Shown here piece by piece: positions 46,876 through 55,589 of a stretch of 64,000 nt of DNA. The DNA comes from Candidatus Methanimicrococcus odontotermitis (GTDB taxonomy: Archaea > Halobacteriota > Methanosarcinia > Methanosarcinales > Methanosarcinaceae), in contig JAITUZ010000050.1 of NCBI GenBank assembly GCA_031286065.1, positions 1 to 64,000 on the forward strand, in the 5' to 3' direction. How positions within the stretch are numbered: position 1 is the first letter of the stretch; each line of letters starts with the position of its first letter. A model generated the notes under the pieces. It searched no databases and was not told the DNA's origin. It saw only the letters and a list, made by a program, of their open reading frames with translations. A program made the position numbers and the translations under genes.

Positions 46876-47813
46876 TGGGAACGGTTTACGAGCCTTATGT
46901 TTTCAACGGCGGCGTTTACAAACACGGCCGGATCATTGAGCTTTTAGAAGATGTCGGCGGCTATTTGGTCAATAAAATGATCACGCTTACGGAAGTCACG
47001 ATGGATATGGTGATTCCGGAAGAGGATGTGCCGCTGATTGAAGAATTGGCGAAGCGGCAGCTTGGGACGCTGACGAAATCGCCGCTGACCGGCGTTGAAA
47101 TCGCTGTCGTCTCTCCGACGCTCGCGTCGCACCATCTGCCGCATTCGGCCTGCGACATCGCGGAATATTTGCGTCATCCCGGCGCGAAAACAACGATGAT
47201 CGGCTTGGCCCGCGGTATGGGGCGCCGTGTTTCTCTCAATGATGATTTTGAACGCAGGCTGATCAATGAGCATGATCTTGCGCTTTATTGTTTGGGGGCG
47301 TTTAAAGATTGTATCGTCAACAAAAAGCCGCGCCTTTTTGAGGGCGTTGAAGTGCCGATTGTCGCGACCGGCGGTCCCGGAGATATCCGTGCTGAAGAAA
47401 TCAGCGGCGCGGATATGTATATCGGAAATATGGGGCGCCGCTCTCACCGGATGCGCAGCGCGGATGAAATAAATGCGCTTGATGTGATGAACGACCGCGT
47501 TGCCGAACTTGTGGAAGAAATGCGTCAAAATCAGGCAAAGGATCCGCCCGCCGTTTTGCCGGCGCGCGCCATGAAAGAAATCGAAAACCAAATCCCTGAA
47601 ATCGGCAAGTCGCTCGCGCCGTCGCCGCTCGTTCTGAAAATGTCGGGCGTCCGCGTGAAGCTGCCGTATGATTTGTTCCATGAACGTGTCAGAGAAGTGG
47701 AATTCGATGAAGGCCCCAAACTCGGCGAACTGGCCGATATTACAAAGTCGAAAATGAACGATTACATTTTGGTTCAGATCAAACCGAAATCGGAAGTCGG
47801 GTTTGAGATTTGA
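46875..47813 (+). CDS. mmp7: Methanogenesis marker protein 7
   Basis: A 312-residue Mmp7-family protein: VYEPYVFNGGVYKHGRIIEL, then EIAVVSPTLASHHLPHSACD with conserved His/Cys, then GADMYIGNMGRRSHRMRSAD. It closes the A2-mmp3-6-5-15-17-7 operon, in which nearly every junction overlaps. Mmp7 is reported in the activation complex. The gene-free 298 bp after it contain the aIF5A promoter. Confidence 0.9.
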   Translation: MGTVYEPYVFNGGVYKHGRIIELLEDVGGYLVNKMITLTEVTMDMVIPEEDVPLIEELAKRQLGTLTKSPLTGVEIAVVSPTLASHHLPHSACDIAEYLRHPGAKTTMIGLARGMGRRVSLNDDFERRLINEHDLALYCLGAFKDCIVNKKPRLFEGVEVPIVATGGPGDIRAEEISGADMYIGNMGRRSHRMRSADEINALDVMNDRVAELVEEMRQNQAKDPPAVLPARAMKEIENQIPEIGKSLAPSPLVLKMSGVRVKLPYDLFHERVREVEFDEGPKLGELADITKSKMNDYILVQIKPKSEVGFEI

Positions 47814-48111
47814 GCGCATCAAGTGTTTTTCATGAAGTGTTTTAACCGAAGATGCCGATTCTCGCAAAAAATGTCATCGAAAATCCGAATGTTTCCAAAA
47901 TATACGGTTTATTTGAAGAACAGGAGATATAAACGCATTAAAACGCATTACAAAAACGGTTATATATTCCCTCTTCCGTTTTAGCATATCAATTTCTAAA
48001 GTAATGTGCTTATAAACGGTTTTAGAAATATTATAACGCTGACGAAAGCGTACTTTACACTCATCGCGTCATTTTTTATAAGATAAATTTGATTTTTTGG
48101 AGGATCCATAC

Positions 48112-48498
48112 ATGAAAGAACAAGTTGAAATGAAGGAATTAAAAGAAGGCAGATACGTTATTATTGATGATGAAGCCTGTGTCATTAAAAGCATTGCAAA
48201 ATCCAAGCCGGGAAAGCACGGCGCTGCAAAAGCGCGTGTTGACGCAATCGGTGTCTTTGACAACCAGAAACGCTCCATCGTCGGCTCCGTCGCGACAAAA
48301 GTTTACGTCCCGATCGTCGAAAGAAAAGCCGCGCAAGTGTTGACGATTACAGGCGACATCGTTCAGCTGATGGACCTTGCCGAATTCAACACATTTGAAA
48401 TCCCGCTTCCGGAAGAATACAAAGAACGCGTCAAAGAAGGCGAAGAAGTTCAGTATTTGACGGCGCTCGGCAAAATCAAATTAGATTTGAGAAACTGA
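48112..48498 (+). CDS. Translation initiation factor 5A
   Basis: A 128-residue aIF5A, which helps ribosomes through proline-rich and other difficult stretches. The hypusination loop is SKPGKHGAAK, with Lys35 as the site modified by deoxyhypusine synthase. The OB-fold end is present (GDIVQLMDLAEFNTFEIPLP). The start is ATG 48112, 8 bases after GGAGG; an in-frame TTG at 48097 overlaps that site. The upstream leader is unusually long, with a TATA-like element near 47995. Confidence 0.96.
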   Translation: MKEQVEMKELKEGRYVIIDDEACVIKSIAKSKPGKHGAAKARVDAIGVFDNQKRSIVGSVATKVYVPIVERKAAQVLTITGDIVQLMDLAEFNTFEIPLPEEYKERVKEGEEVQYLTALGKIKLDLRN

Positions 48499-48678
48499 AG
48501 TTTCTTTCTTTTTTGTTTATTTTTACATTTCTTTTTATCATTTTTCTTTTTATCATTTCTTTTTTGATTTTTGGCGGCAGTGCATCTTGTTTCGGATTTG
48601 GGAGCCGTTTGTGGTAATTTTATTATACTATAAGTCTCATCGTTGATATAATCCAGTAATTATTGCATTGGTGATCAA

Positions 48679-49428
48679 ATGAAACAAAAAACCATTTACG
48701 CAATTCTTGCCGTATTTATTTTAGCCGCGGGCTTGAGCGGCTGTTTGGGAAATAACGGCGGGAATCCGAATGATGCCGGAAATCAAAACTATGACAGAGA
48801 TGAGGCAGATATCCGATCTGTCACGATAACTGTAAACGGCAGCGATGTCATTGCGACGATTGTTACAGATCTCGATTTTGACGAACAGTTGGATACGGCA
48901 AACATTAAAGTCAGCAAAATCGGAAATGTCATCCGTGCGGCTCTTTATTCTATTGAGCCCGCCGCTGTGTCCGGAACTGATACCGTTGATGTGAAAGTCG
49001 GCGCCGTTAATGAATTGAATGACGGATCGGATTATACATTCATTATCAATGATGAAAACGACAGGGACGAACGCATCGTTTTCAGATTCGAGAACAACGC
49101 GCTTGTTGTTTTCAAGAGAGCTTTCGTTCAAAATGTGACGTTTGAGGCGAACGGAAGCGAACTCTACGCCGTCGCCGAAATCACTCGTGCCGGCGCAGGC
49201 GATGCCGTTGACACGCAAAACATAACCCAAACAAGATTTGATAATGAAAATGAAATGGACATTTACATTCCTTTGAAAATCATTTCAGCCGCGGGAACAA
49301 ACAATGAAACGCTAAGCGCCAGGATTTCGCTCGGACCGCAGAATCAGCTTCTTGACGGCCGATACTCTGTTGAGATCAATGACCGTGAAGCCTATTTCAC
49401 AATTATGAACGGTGTTTTGTTCGTTTGA
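48679..49428 (+). CDS. Secreted lipoprotein with two beta-rich repeats, paralogue of 514-1290
   Basis: A 249-residue protein with signal peptide and lipobox (FILAAGLSGCLGNN), an N/D/G-rich linker, then two related segments: IRSVTITVNGSDVIATIV ... NELNDGSDYTFIINDEN and VTFEANGSELYAVAEIT ... NQLLDGRYSVEINDREAYF. The endings match those of the lipoprotein at 514-1290. It was probably duplicated and dispersed. No enzyme motif; likely surface-exposed. Two hairpin repeats follow the stop. Confidence 0.8.
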   Translation: MKQKTIYAILAVFILAAGLSGCLGNNGGNPNDAGNQNYDRDEADIRSVTITVNGSDVIATIVTDLDFDEQLDTANIKVSKIGNVIRAALYSIEPAAVSGTDTVDVKVGAVNELNDGSDYTFIINDENDRDERIVFRFENNALVVFKRAFVQNVTFEANGSELYAVAEITRAGAGDAVDTQNITQTRFDNENEMDIYIPLKIISAAGTNNETLSARISLGPQNQLLDGRYSVEINDREAYFTIMNGVLFV

Positions 49429-49449
49429 AAAATTGAACTGTTTGAAAAT

Positions 49450-49530
49450 GTCATTCCGATTCTTTTTCGGAAATGATATTTTGAAATACATGTTATTCTG
49501 ATTTCTATCAGAATGATATTTTGATATGAA
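49450..49530 (+). terminator. Two tandem hairpin units after the lipoprotein gene
   Basis: Unit 1 has TTCCGA-TTCTTTT-TCGGAA and unit 2 has ATTCTGAT-TTCT-ATCAGAAT. Each is followed by ATGATATTTTGA-A/T-AT. The repeated layout suggests duplication of a terminator-type element with compensatory arm changes. The rest of 49531-49885 is AT-rich, with a TATA-like TTTTATATAC (about 49561), and holds no gene. Confidence 0.5.
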
Positions 49531-49885
49531 CGCGAGTCGTTTATCGCGCAGGAACCATATCTTTTATATACCTGAAATCTCTTTTGAAATTGCCAATTAA
49601 AAATCTATTCTTCTTTATTAATCTCGTTTTAGAGATTCACCGACTTCTTTGAAGTTATTTGTCCGTCAAATTTACGGCATGCCGGGCGTATGCTGTTTGA
49701 GTATGCGGCGCTTTTGCTTCAAACAAGTTTTCCGTTAAATTAAAGAAAACAAAAATATTCAGATCGAATATTGTTTTTCAGGCTTTTGAACCGAATCAAA
49801 GGCTTATCATTTCGGGTTTATCACAATCATCTTATCAATATTATCAAAATTCAAATCATTCGCATTTTATCCGGGAGGAAAAATT

Positions 49886-50584
49886 ATGGCAAGAAAACAA
49901 CAAAAGAAAGTGGACAGCTGGAAAGAAAAGAAATGGTATACCATCACCGCGCCGGAATTTTTAAACAGAACCGTTGTCGGTCAAACGATCGCTTCCGATC
50001 CGGCGCTTCTCCCCGACCGTATTATTGAAACGACCGTCGGCGAAATGTCCGGTGAAATGGCCAAGAACAACATCAAAATGAGATTCAGAGTCATCAACGT
50101 CAACGGCGATGTCGCTGAAACCGCTTTCCTCGGTCATCACTTGACAAACGACTATCTCCGATCCATTGTGAAGAGACAGACATCCAAAATCGACGCTATT
50201 CTGACCGTCAGAACCGCAGACGGCTACATCATTACCATCAAGCCGACCTGCTTCACCGTGAAGAGAGCCAGAACCAGCCAGATTAAAGCCATCCGCAACA
50301 TGATGACAAGAATCGTCGTCAGACGCGCTGTCAAAACAAACTTTGAAGAACTCATTCAGGAAATCATCACAGGAAAGCTTTCCTCCATGGTTTACAAGCA
50401 AACCAAGAACATTTATCCTTTGAGAAGAGTCGAAATCAGAAAGACGGAAGTTGTTAAAACGCCGGCGCAGCGCAGAGTGCCCAAAGTCGCAGAAGAAGAC
50501 GTTCCTTCGGCAGAAGAGCCTGTCGCACCCGTTGAAGTTCAAGCTGAAGTTCCGGCTGAAGAAATCGCGGAAGCCGAAGAATAA
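49886..50584 (+). CDS. rps3ae: Ribosomal protein S3Ae (eS1)
   Basis: A 232-residue small-subunit protein. It starts [20 protein letters not shown] and has AGxx-free but typical [40 protein letters not shown] and the [15 protein letters not shown] segment. The last 30 residues are acidic ([20 protein letters not shown]), an extension beyond the usual core. GGAGG lies 8 bases upstream of the ATG. It is a single-gene unit with a clear terminator. Confidence 0.97.
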   Translation: MARKQQKKVDSWKEKKWYTITAPEFLNRTVVGQTIASDPALLPDRIIETTVGEMSGEMAKNNIKMRFRVINVNGDVAETAFLGHHLTNDYLRSIVKRQTSKIDAILTVRTADGYIITIKPTCFTVKRARTSQIKAIRNMMTRIVVRRAVKTNFEELIQEIITGKLSSMVYKQTKNIYPLRRVEIRKTEVVKTPAQRRVPKVAEEDVPSAEEPVAPVEVQAEVPAEEIAEAEE

Positions 50585-50628
50585 TTTTTTATCAAAGAAT
50601 AAAATTCTTTATTTTTAAATTAAAAACG

Positions 50629-50657
50629 AAGCCCGTCGCAGACGGGCTTTTTTTATT
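50629..50657 (+). terminator. Terminator after rps3ae
   Basis: AAGCCCGTC, loop GCA, GACGGGCTT, then a run of Ts: a perfect 9-bp stem. Confidence 0.9.
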
Positions 50658-50739
50658 TGATTTTACAGTTTGGTTTTTACAATTTTTAACTTTTACAGCT
50701 CTTTTATTTCATGAACGAATGTTTTAAAAACATCGCCGA

Positions 50740-51441
50740 TCACGCTTTTTGGCTGTTTGTCCTGCCTTTGAACAAGCGGTAAACAAAGGCTGCCAGTGAG
50801 CCGCCGATGAGCGGCGCGATGATAAAAACCCAAACTTGCTGAAGCGCCAAGCCGCCGATAAGTAATGCGGGCGCCAAACTTCTCGCGGGGTTGACGGAGG
50901 TGCCGGTGAGTGGAATGCCCATAATATGAACAAATACCAATGTCAAGCCGATAACAATTCCTGCGATCGCACTTGTTTTTTCATCATCCGTGACGCCGAG
51001 AATCGTCAGGACGAAAACAAAGGTCAGAGCAATTTCAACCAATAACGCGCCGATCATACTGAGTCCGACAGCAGAAGCCTCGCCAAAACCGTTTTGTCCG
51101 AGTCCTGTCGCGTCAAAGCCGCCGAGATTGGCGGAATTGATGATAAATGCCAAAATCGCGATACCGACAACCGCGCCGATGACTTGGAAAACAACGTAGC
51201 TGACGAAATCTTTCGGAGATAATCGTTTGTCTATGAGCATCGCGATTGAAACAGCCGGATTGATGTGGCATCCTGAAATATTTCCGATGACATAGGCCAT
51301 CGCCACAATCGAAAGACCGAAAGCCATCGCAATCCCGAACGTCCCCAAAGACGATCCGGCGATTGCCGCGCTGCCGCAGCCGAAAAGAACCAAAACCATC
51401 GTTCCGACAGCTTCGGCAAGATATTTTTTAACAGAATCCAT
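50740..51441 (-). CDS. aqpM: Aquaporin/glyceroporin, AqpM type (MIP family)
   Basis: A 233-residue membrane channel with six helices and two half-helices carrying NPA: GCHINPAVSIAML and GTSVNPARSLAPAL. The remaining pattern (YLAEAVGTMVLVLFGCGSAA, Arg after the second NPA) is typical of MIP channels. AqpM of methanogens passes water and slowly glycerol. No filter residues are assigned beyond NPA. It converges on the S3ae terminator. Confidence 0.93.
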   Translation of the reverse strand: MDSVKKYLAEAVGTMVLVLFGCGSAAIAGSSLGTFGIAMAFGLSIVAMAYVIGNISGCHINPAVSIAMLIDKRLSPKDFVSYVVFQVIGAVVGIAILAFIINSANLGGFDATGLGQNGFGEASAVGLSMIGALLVEIALTFVFVLTILGVTDDEKTSAIAGIVIGLTLVFVHIMGIPLTGTSVNPARSLAPALLIGGLALQQVWVFIIAPLIGGSLAAFVYRLFKGRTNSQKA

Positions 51442-51832
51442 ATTTATTCCTCAAAATGATTACCAATTATATTTGACTTTATACAGGCGAAATTATAACA
51501 CTGGGGCAGGTATCTTCAAGATATCTCTTTCAGTACTATTTTTTTGACGCCTTTTTATAAAAGGCGAATTGAGGTATTTATGTATTATGGTCTCTGAAGC
51601 TGTTTTTCAGAATCTTTGAAAAGTCAAAATATTTTTTTGTCATTTCTATTGCTGCTGTTTCCCGGTTGAACCTTTTTTAATTTTTTTCAATTCGATCAAT
51701 TTCAAATCCGCCAAGTTTCGATTTCTTTCGCCTTCGCCTTACGAAATCTCAACTTGCGTTCGTCATGTGAACTTTCATTAAATTCAAAAATCAAACCGGA
51801 TTATTGTTTTTTGTTTTGAATTTTACAGGGGC

Positions 51833-51872
51833 GGCGGATGAAAGACAAATGCGGCGGATGAAAGATAAATCG
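51833..51872. repeat. Two tandem 20-bp repeats upstream of purP
   Basis: GCGGCGGATGAAAGACAAAT and GCGGCGGATGAAAGATAAAT stand head to tail, differing at one base, in the 590-bp gene-free interval between aqpM and purP. Otherwise the interval is AT-rich with no gene. Confidence 0.7.
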
Positions 51873-52029
51873 ATTCATTGAGCAAAGAGATGACCTGAAA
51901 CAAGAATGAAAAAAGAAACCGGTTTATAAAAAAATCACGGGCGAAACAGACTTTTACACGGGCGGCTTTTGCAAATTAAGCTTAAATATGATAACTTCTT
52001 TTAAAGTCAAAAGTTCAAGGAACATTTTT

Positions 52030-53103
52030 ATGAGTTTTACAAAAGAAGAAATTCTCAGCGTTTTGGACGCGTATGATTTGGATAATATCACGATTGCCAC
52101 CATATGTTCCCACTCCAGCCTTCAGATTTTTGACGGTGCCCGCAAAGAAGGTTTTAAGACGCTCGGGATTTGTTTAAGGGCGCCACCTAAGTATTATGAC
52201 GCTTTTCCGCTGGCGAAGCCTGATGAATTTTTGGTGCTTGACCGTTATGAGCAACTTTTGGACAAAGTGGAAGAACTGAAAGCTAAAAACGTAATCATTG
52301 TGCCCCACGGATCTTTTATCGCGTACATGGGAACCGATAAATTCGAGCAGCTCGGGCTTCCGTCATTCGGAAATCGGGATGTTCTGGAATGGGAATCCGA
52401 CCGCAAAAAAGAAAGACAATGGCTTGTCGGCGCCGGTATTCATATGCCTGACGTGATTGAAGACCCAAGAGACATCGACGGGCCGGTCATGGTCAAATAC
52501 GACGGCGCGCAAGGCGGCAAAGGTTTCTTCATCGCCAAATCTTACGAAGACTTTTTGGAACACATTGATTCCACCAAAACGTTTACGCTTCAGAGATTCA
52601 TCACGGGGACACGCTACTATTTGCACTATTTCTATTCTCCGATCAAAGAAGACGGTTACACGCTCAGTAAAGGCAGTTTGGAAATGCTCAGTATGGACCG
52701 CCGCGTCGAATCCAACGCGGATGAAATTTTCCGCCTCGGATCCCCTAAAGAGCTTTTGGAAGCCGGAATCATTCCGACATATGTTGTGACAGGAAACGCG
52801 CCGCTTGTCGCCCGTGAATCCCTCCTGCCGCTCATTTTTGAACTCGGCAGCCGCGTCGTTGAAGAGTCGCTGAAAAAATTCGGCGGCATGATCGGGCCGT
52901 TCTGTTTGGAAACCGTCTTTACCGATAATCTGGAAATTAAGGTTTTTGAGATTTCCGCAAGAATCGTTGCCGGAACAAATCTTTACATTTCGGGCTCGCC
53001 GTATGCCGATCTCGTGGAAGAAAACATGTCAACGGGCCGCAGAATCGCAAGAGAAATCAAAACGGCGAAAGAAAAAGGCAAGCTGAACGAAATCATTTCT
53101 TAA
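52030..53103 (+). CDS. purP: Formate-dependent FAICAR synthetase (PurP)
   Basis: A 357-residue ATP-grasp enzyme that formylates AICAR with formate and ATP in archaeal purine synthesis. It starts with TKEEILSVLDAYDLDNITIA, then CSHSSLQIFDGARKEGFKTL; IIVPHGSFIAYMG; the ATP-grasp strand VMVKYDGAQGGKGFFIAKSY; and the metal-binding end EIKVFEISARIVAGTNLYIS. ATG 51988 would add 14 residues, but ATG 52030 has AAGGAA upstream and matches the family start. The gene is followed by a short tandem repeat. Confidence 0.93.
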   Translation: MSFTKEEILSVLDAYDLDNITIATICSHSSLQIFDGARKEGFKTLGICLRAPPKYYDAFPLAKPDEFLVLDRYEQLLDKVEELKAKNVIIVPHGSFIAYMGTDKFEQLGLPSFGNRDVLEWESDRKKERQWLVGAGIHMPDVIEDPRDIDGPVMVKYDGAQGGKGFFIAKSYEDFLEHIDSTKTFTLQRFITGTRYYLHYFYSPIKEDGYTLSKGSLEMLSMDRRVESNADEIFRLGSPKELLEAGIIPTYVVTGNAPLVARESLLPLIFELGSRVVEESLKKFGGMIGPFCLETVFTDNLEIKVFEISARIVAGTNLYISGSPYADLVEENMSTGRRIAREIKTAKEKGKLNEIIS

Positions 53104-53104
53104 T

Positions 53105-53222
53105 CAATCAAAACAGATTGAAACCAAAGAATTGAAATCGAAACAGATTGAAATTGAAACAGATTGAAATCGAACAGATTGAAATTGAAACAGATTGAAA
53201 TTGAAATCAAAACAGATTGAAT
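53105..53222. repeat. Tandem repeat of a roughly 18-bp unit after purP
   Basis: At least five imperfect units of AACAGATTGAAATTGA (variants with ATCGA or ATCAAA) run from the purP stop. Units abut directly, so this is not a CRISPR array. Its closeness to the stop suggests replication slippage in the 3' region. Confidence 0.8.
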
Positions 53223-53297
53223 ATGGATTCATATTCAATTTTTAATTTGATTTAAAAAACAAAAAACGCGTCAGTTCAAAAACCGGATGTTTTCATT

Positions 53298-53438
53298 TTA
53301 TTCCAGTTCAAAAGCTTCTTTACTTTCGCCGCAGACGGGACATTCCCAATCATTGGGCAAATCCGCAAAAAGCGTTCCTTCTTTCTCTTCATCGTAAACA
53401 TAACCGCAAATGGTACAAACGTATCTTGCCATTTTCAT
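53298..53438 (-). CDS. Rubredoxin
   Basis: A 46-residue protein reading [20 protein letters not shown] then [19 protein letters not shown] and KEAFELE. The two CxxC pairs (CTIC, CPVC) bind one iron, with the usual GYVYD and DWECPVCG motifs. It is a small electron carrier, often serving rubrerythrin, flavodiiron proteins or superoxide reductase; none of these is nearby. A second ATG at 53432 is an alternative start, at a better distance from GAGGT. Confidence 0.95.
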   Translation of the reverse strand: MKMARYVCTICGYVYDEEKEGTLFADLPNDWECPVCGESKEAFELE

Positions 53439-53517
53439 CGACCTCTTTCTTGAAATTCAATTGAAATAAAAATGCCGGCGGCATTCGTATGTTTCAATAA
53501 TCTTTTAATTTATATAA

Positions 53518-54318
53518 TTATGCGTCTGTCCGGACGGACGCTTCAAAAGCCGCGCAGATTTCTGAAAATTCACACCAGCGGCACAGTTTCCCGACACGCG
53601 GTTTGAAATCGTTTTCCCAGGACGCGAGTTCAATTGTCTGAATCAGGTCAACAATATCCTTTTTAACGGCGCTGATTTCATCTTCCATTTTTTGAAACCG
53701 GAACTCTTTGTTGAATTTCAGATAATCATAAATCACCTCCACATTCCGGTCAGCATATTGCGGATACTTCTTTCTCACGCCCATTTGATAAATCGAGAGC
53801 TGTCTGTCTTTTTGAAGAAAGGCGGCATCAGGCAGTGTCCCCGACGTTTTATAATCAAAAATTTCCAAATTCCCGTTTTCTTTATTCAATGCCAGCCGGT
53901 CAATAAATCCCATCACTTTAAAGCCTTCGATATTAATATCGATTCTCTCTTCGACAGACAGCGTTTCTTCGCGGCTGAACGGCTGATGCGTTTGATAATA
54001 CTCGGTCAAAATCAATTTTCCCTGTATAAAGTAATCTTCCTCAGTTGTTCCTTCTTTTATGATTTTGATGTCCGGGGGCCGTTTTTCCTTCCAAATCGTT
54101 TCATATTTGTCCAGTAATTGAGCCAGCGGGACTTTTTCATCGGGAAATCTTTTTTGTTTTTTATATAAATCTTCTAATGATCCGTGGATTGCAGAACCCA
54201 TGTAAGCTTCTATCCCGATAAACGGAACCTCCGGTTTGATTTTATCGAGATATTTATATTTGTAGGAAAGAGGACATTTCTCAAAAGCCGAAAGGCGGGA
54301 ATGGGAGTAGACGGTCAT
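53518..54318 (-). CDS. RecB/Cas4-like PD-(D/E)XK nuclease with Fe-S-type cysteines
   Basis: A 266-residue nuclease-fold protein: YSHSRLSAFEKCPLSYKYKY at the start, the GSAIHGSLEDLY histidine helix, GFIDRLALN and LEIFDYKTSG as the acidic/Lys catalytic strands, and CRWCEFSEIC at the end. One early plus three late cysteines is the AddB/Cas4-type iron-sulphur layout. Stand-alone genes of this type act in DNA repair or processing. No CRISPR array or cas gene lies in the window, so it is not assigned as Cas4. The gene stands alone. Confidence 0.88.
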   Translation of the reverse strand: MTVYSHSRLSAFEKCPLSYKYKYLDKIKPEVPFIGIEAYMGSAIHGSLEDLYKKQKRFPDEKVPLAQLLDKYETIWKEKRPPDIKIIKEGTTEEDYFIQGKLILTEYYQTHQPFSREETLSVEERIDINIEGFKVMGFIDRLALNKENGNLEIFDYKTSGTLPDAAFLQKDRQLSIYQMGVRKKYPQYADRNVEVIYDYLKFNKEFRFQKMEDEISAVKKDIVDLIQTIELASWENDFKPRVGKLCRWCEFSEICAAFEASVRTDA

Positions 54319-54458
54319 TAACGGATTATGAGCGTTTTTTGATTAAATAGGTTCGTTGAAAAAGTCAAAATCCGATCATTAAAAAACGAAAGTCGTCATC
54401 GGGTTTAAAGTCATCCGTGAGGTTTGTTTGTAAACCGATAATGAAGAGAAAAACGATG

Positions 54459-54600
54459 CTTTTTAAGCTTCGTAAAGCACCTGATTTTATCATGTAATCA
54501 CACCTGAAATTGGATGTAATTTGACTTGAAATTTAATTCGACCGGAGTCGAGAGAATATAAAATTTAAATAATTAATTAATAGAGGGATAAATATATAAA
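54459..54600 (-). pseudogene. Deletion scar: promoter and first codons of the phospholipase-like gene joined to its last codons
   Basis: Positions 54483-54600 closely match 58018-58135 (start codon context GATTTTATCATGTAATCA and the leader behind it). Positions 54459-54484 match the end of the gene at 55586-55611 (CTTTTTAAGCTTCGTAAAGC). Together they look like a tandem copy of the 55590-58028 gene that lost its whole interior. A 42-codon frame remains by chance (MIKSGALRSLKS...). Confidence 0.65.
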
Positions 54601-54760
54601 TATTTACCCAAATATTTCATACTATTTCCGCCGCACTTGAAAAACAAACCTGCCGGAAAAATTCGATCGAATGGGTAAGGCGCCAACATCTGAAAATTAC
54701 ATTTTTCTCTAATATGAATGATGAAGAATTGAAAGATTTACAATGGAAAATTAATAACAA

Positions 54761-54842
54761 ACCAAGAAAGCGTTTGAAGTTCATGACTTCGATTGAAGTC
54801 ATGAAATTTATGTCCTTCTTGATTGAAGATAAGATTGTTAGT
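54761..54842 (-). repeat. Dispersed palindrome-containing repeat, copy 2
   Basis: The reverse complement closely matches 17953-18035. Here the core is a perfect 11-bp inverted repeat around four bases, TTCATGACTTC-GATT-GAAGTCATGAA. A minus-strand frame (54617-54802) runs into it but ends without homology, so I do not call it as a gene. Confidence 0.75.
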
Positions 54843-54874
54843 TCTCCTGCCGGATAGATTGATACATAAGAATT

Positions 54875-55549
54875 TCAAAACGGCAACTTTAACAGCATTA
54901 TCATAAAATTCACACTTGCTGCAACTGACGGTAAAAACGGACTCCACGCAAATAATTGAAGGGGGAGTTTACCTTTTTTATAAAACAAACAAAAAGAAAG
55001 ATATAATCCGTAAGGGATCAGAAAAACACCAAGATGAAGACTTTGACATTCAATTATCTCTAAAATAATTAAAACCGCAAAAAAAATCAAAGTTATGATT
55101 GACAGACACAAAGTAATCTTATTGGTGCTTTTTTCATTGTTTTGAAGTATGCCCGCATATGAATAATACAAAGTTGTAACTGGAAGTATATATAAAATCC
55201 AGAAAAACATTTCAACATTGCCTTCAAATAGACTATAATTGTGAACCTGATAATATACAAACATAACCCAACATGCTGTAAAACCGGCACCATAAAAAAA
55301 TATGTTCAGTCCAGAGTTATATTTTCTCTTAAAAATAGAAAATATAACGAAATTACAAATAAAAACAGAAAGGGAACACACCAAAAACAAAATTGTCATT
55401 CTTTCTCTTATTATTACTTCCAAAACATCTGTTCCCTTTAATGATATTACCACTATAAGTATACATGAAAATATCATCCACAGCAATGGAAATGATAGAA
55501 TGAAAAATGAAATTAAAGAGTCTGGATATTTCTCTAACATTTGAATCAA
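54875..55549 (-). CDS. Hypothetical polytopic membrane protein
   Basis: A 224-residue, AT-rich protein with about six to seven hydrophobic segments (for example FFILSFPLLWMIFSCILIVV and LCLSIITLIFFAVLIILEII) and short loops. There are no active-site motifs and no family is recognised. It lies between the deletion scar and the phospholipase-like gene, in the same direction and 40 bp downstream of it, so co-transcription is likely. Confidence 0.6.
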   Translation of the reverse strand: MIQMLEKYPDSLISFFILSFPLLWMIFSCILIVVISLKGTDVLEVIIRERMTILFLVCSLSVFICNFVIFSIFKRKYNSGLNIFFYGAGFTACWVMFVYYQVHNYSLFEGNVEMFFWILYILPVTTLYYSYAGILQNNEKSTNKITLCLSIITLIFFAVLIILEIIECQSLHLGVFLIPYGLYLSFCLFYKKGKLPLQLFAWSPFLPSVAASVNFMIMLLKLPF

Positions 55550-55589
55550 ACTATCATCTCAGTCCTGTTTAATCATCTCCCAATTCTTT

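Noticed and set aside
46944-47867. 307-codon ORF on the minus strand
   Set aside because: Antisense to mmp7, same shadow composition, no family resemblance.
53518-54318. Cas4
   Set aside because: The PD-(D/E)XK plus four-cysteine layout fits, but there is no CRISPR array or other cas gene and RecB-like solo nucleases look the same.
54617-54802. 61-codon minus-strand ORF
   Set aside because: Starts inside the dispersed repeat; the other repeat copy has the same first codons and then stops, so the frame is a property of the repeat.
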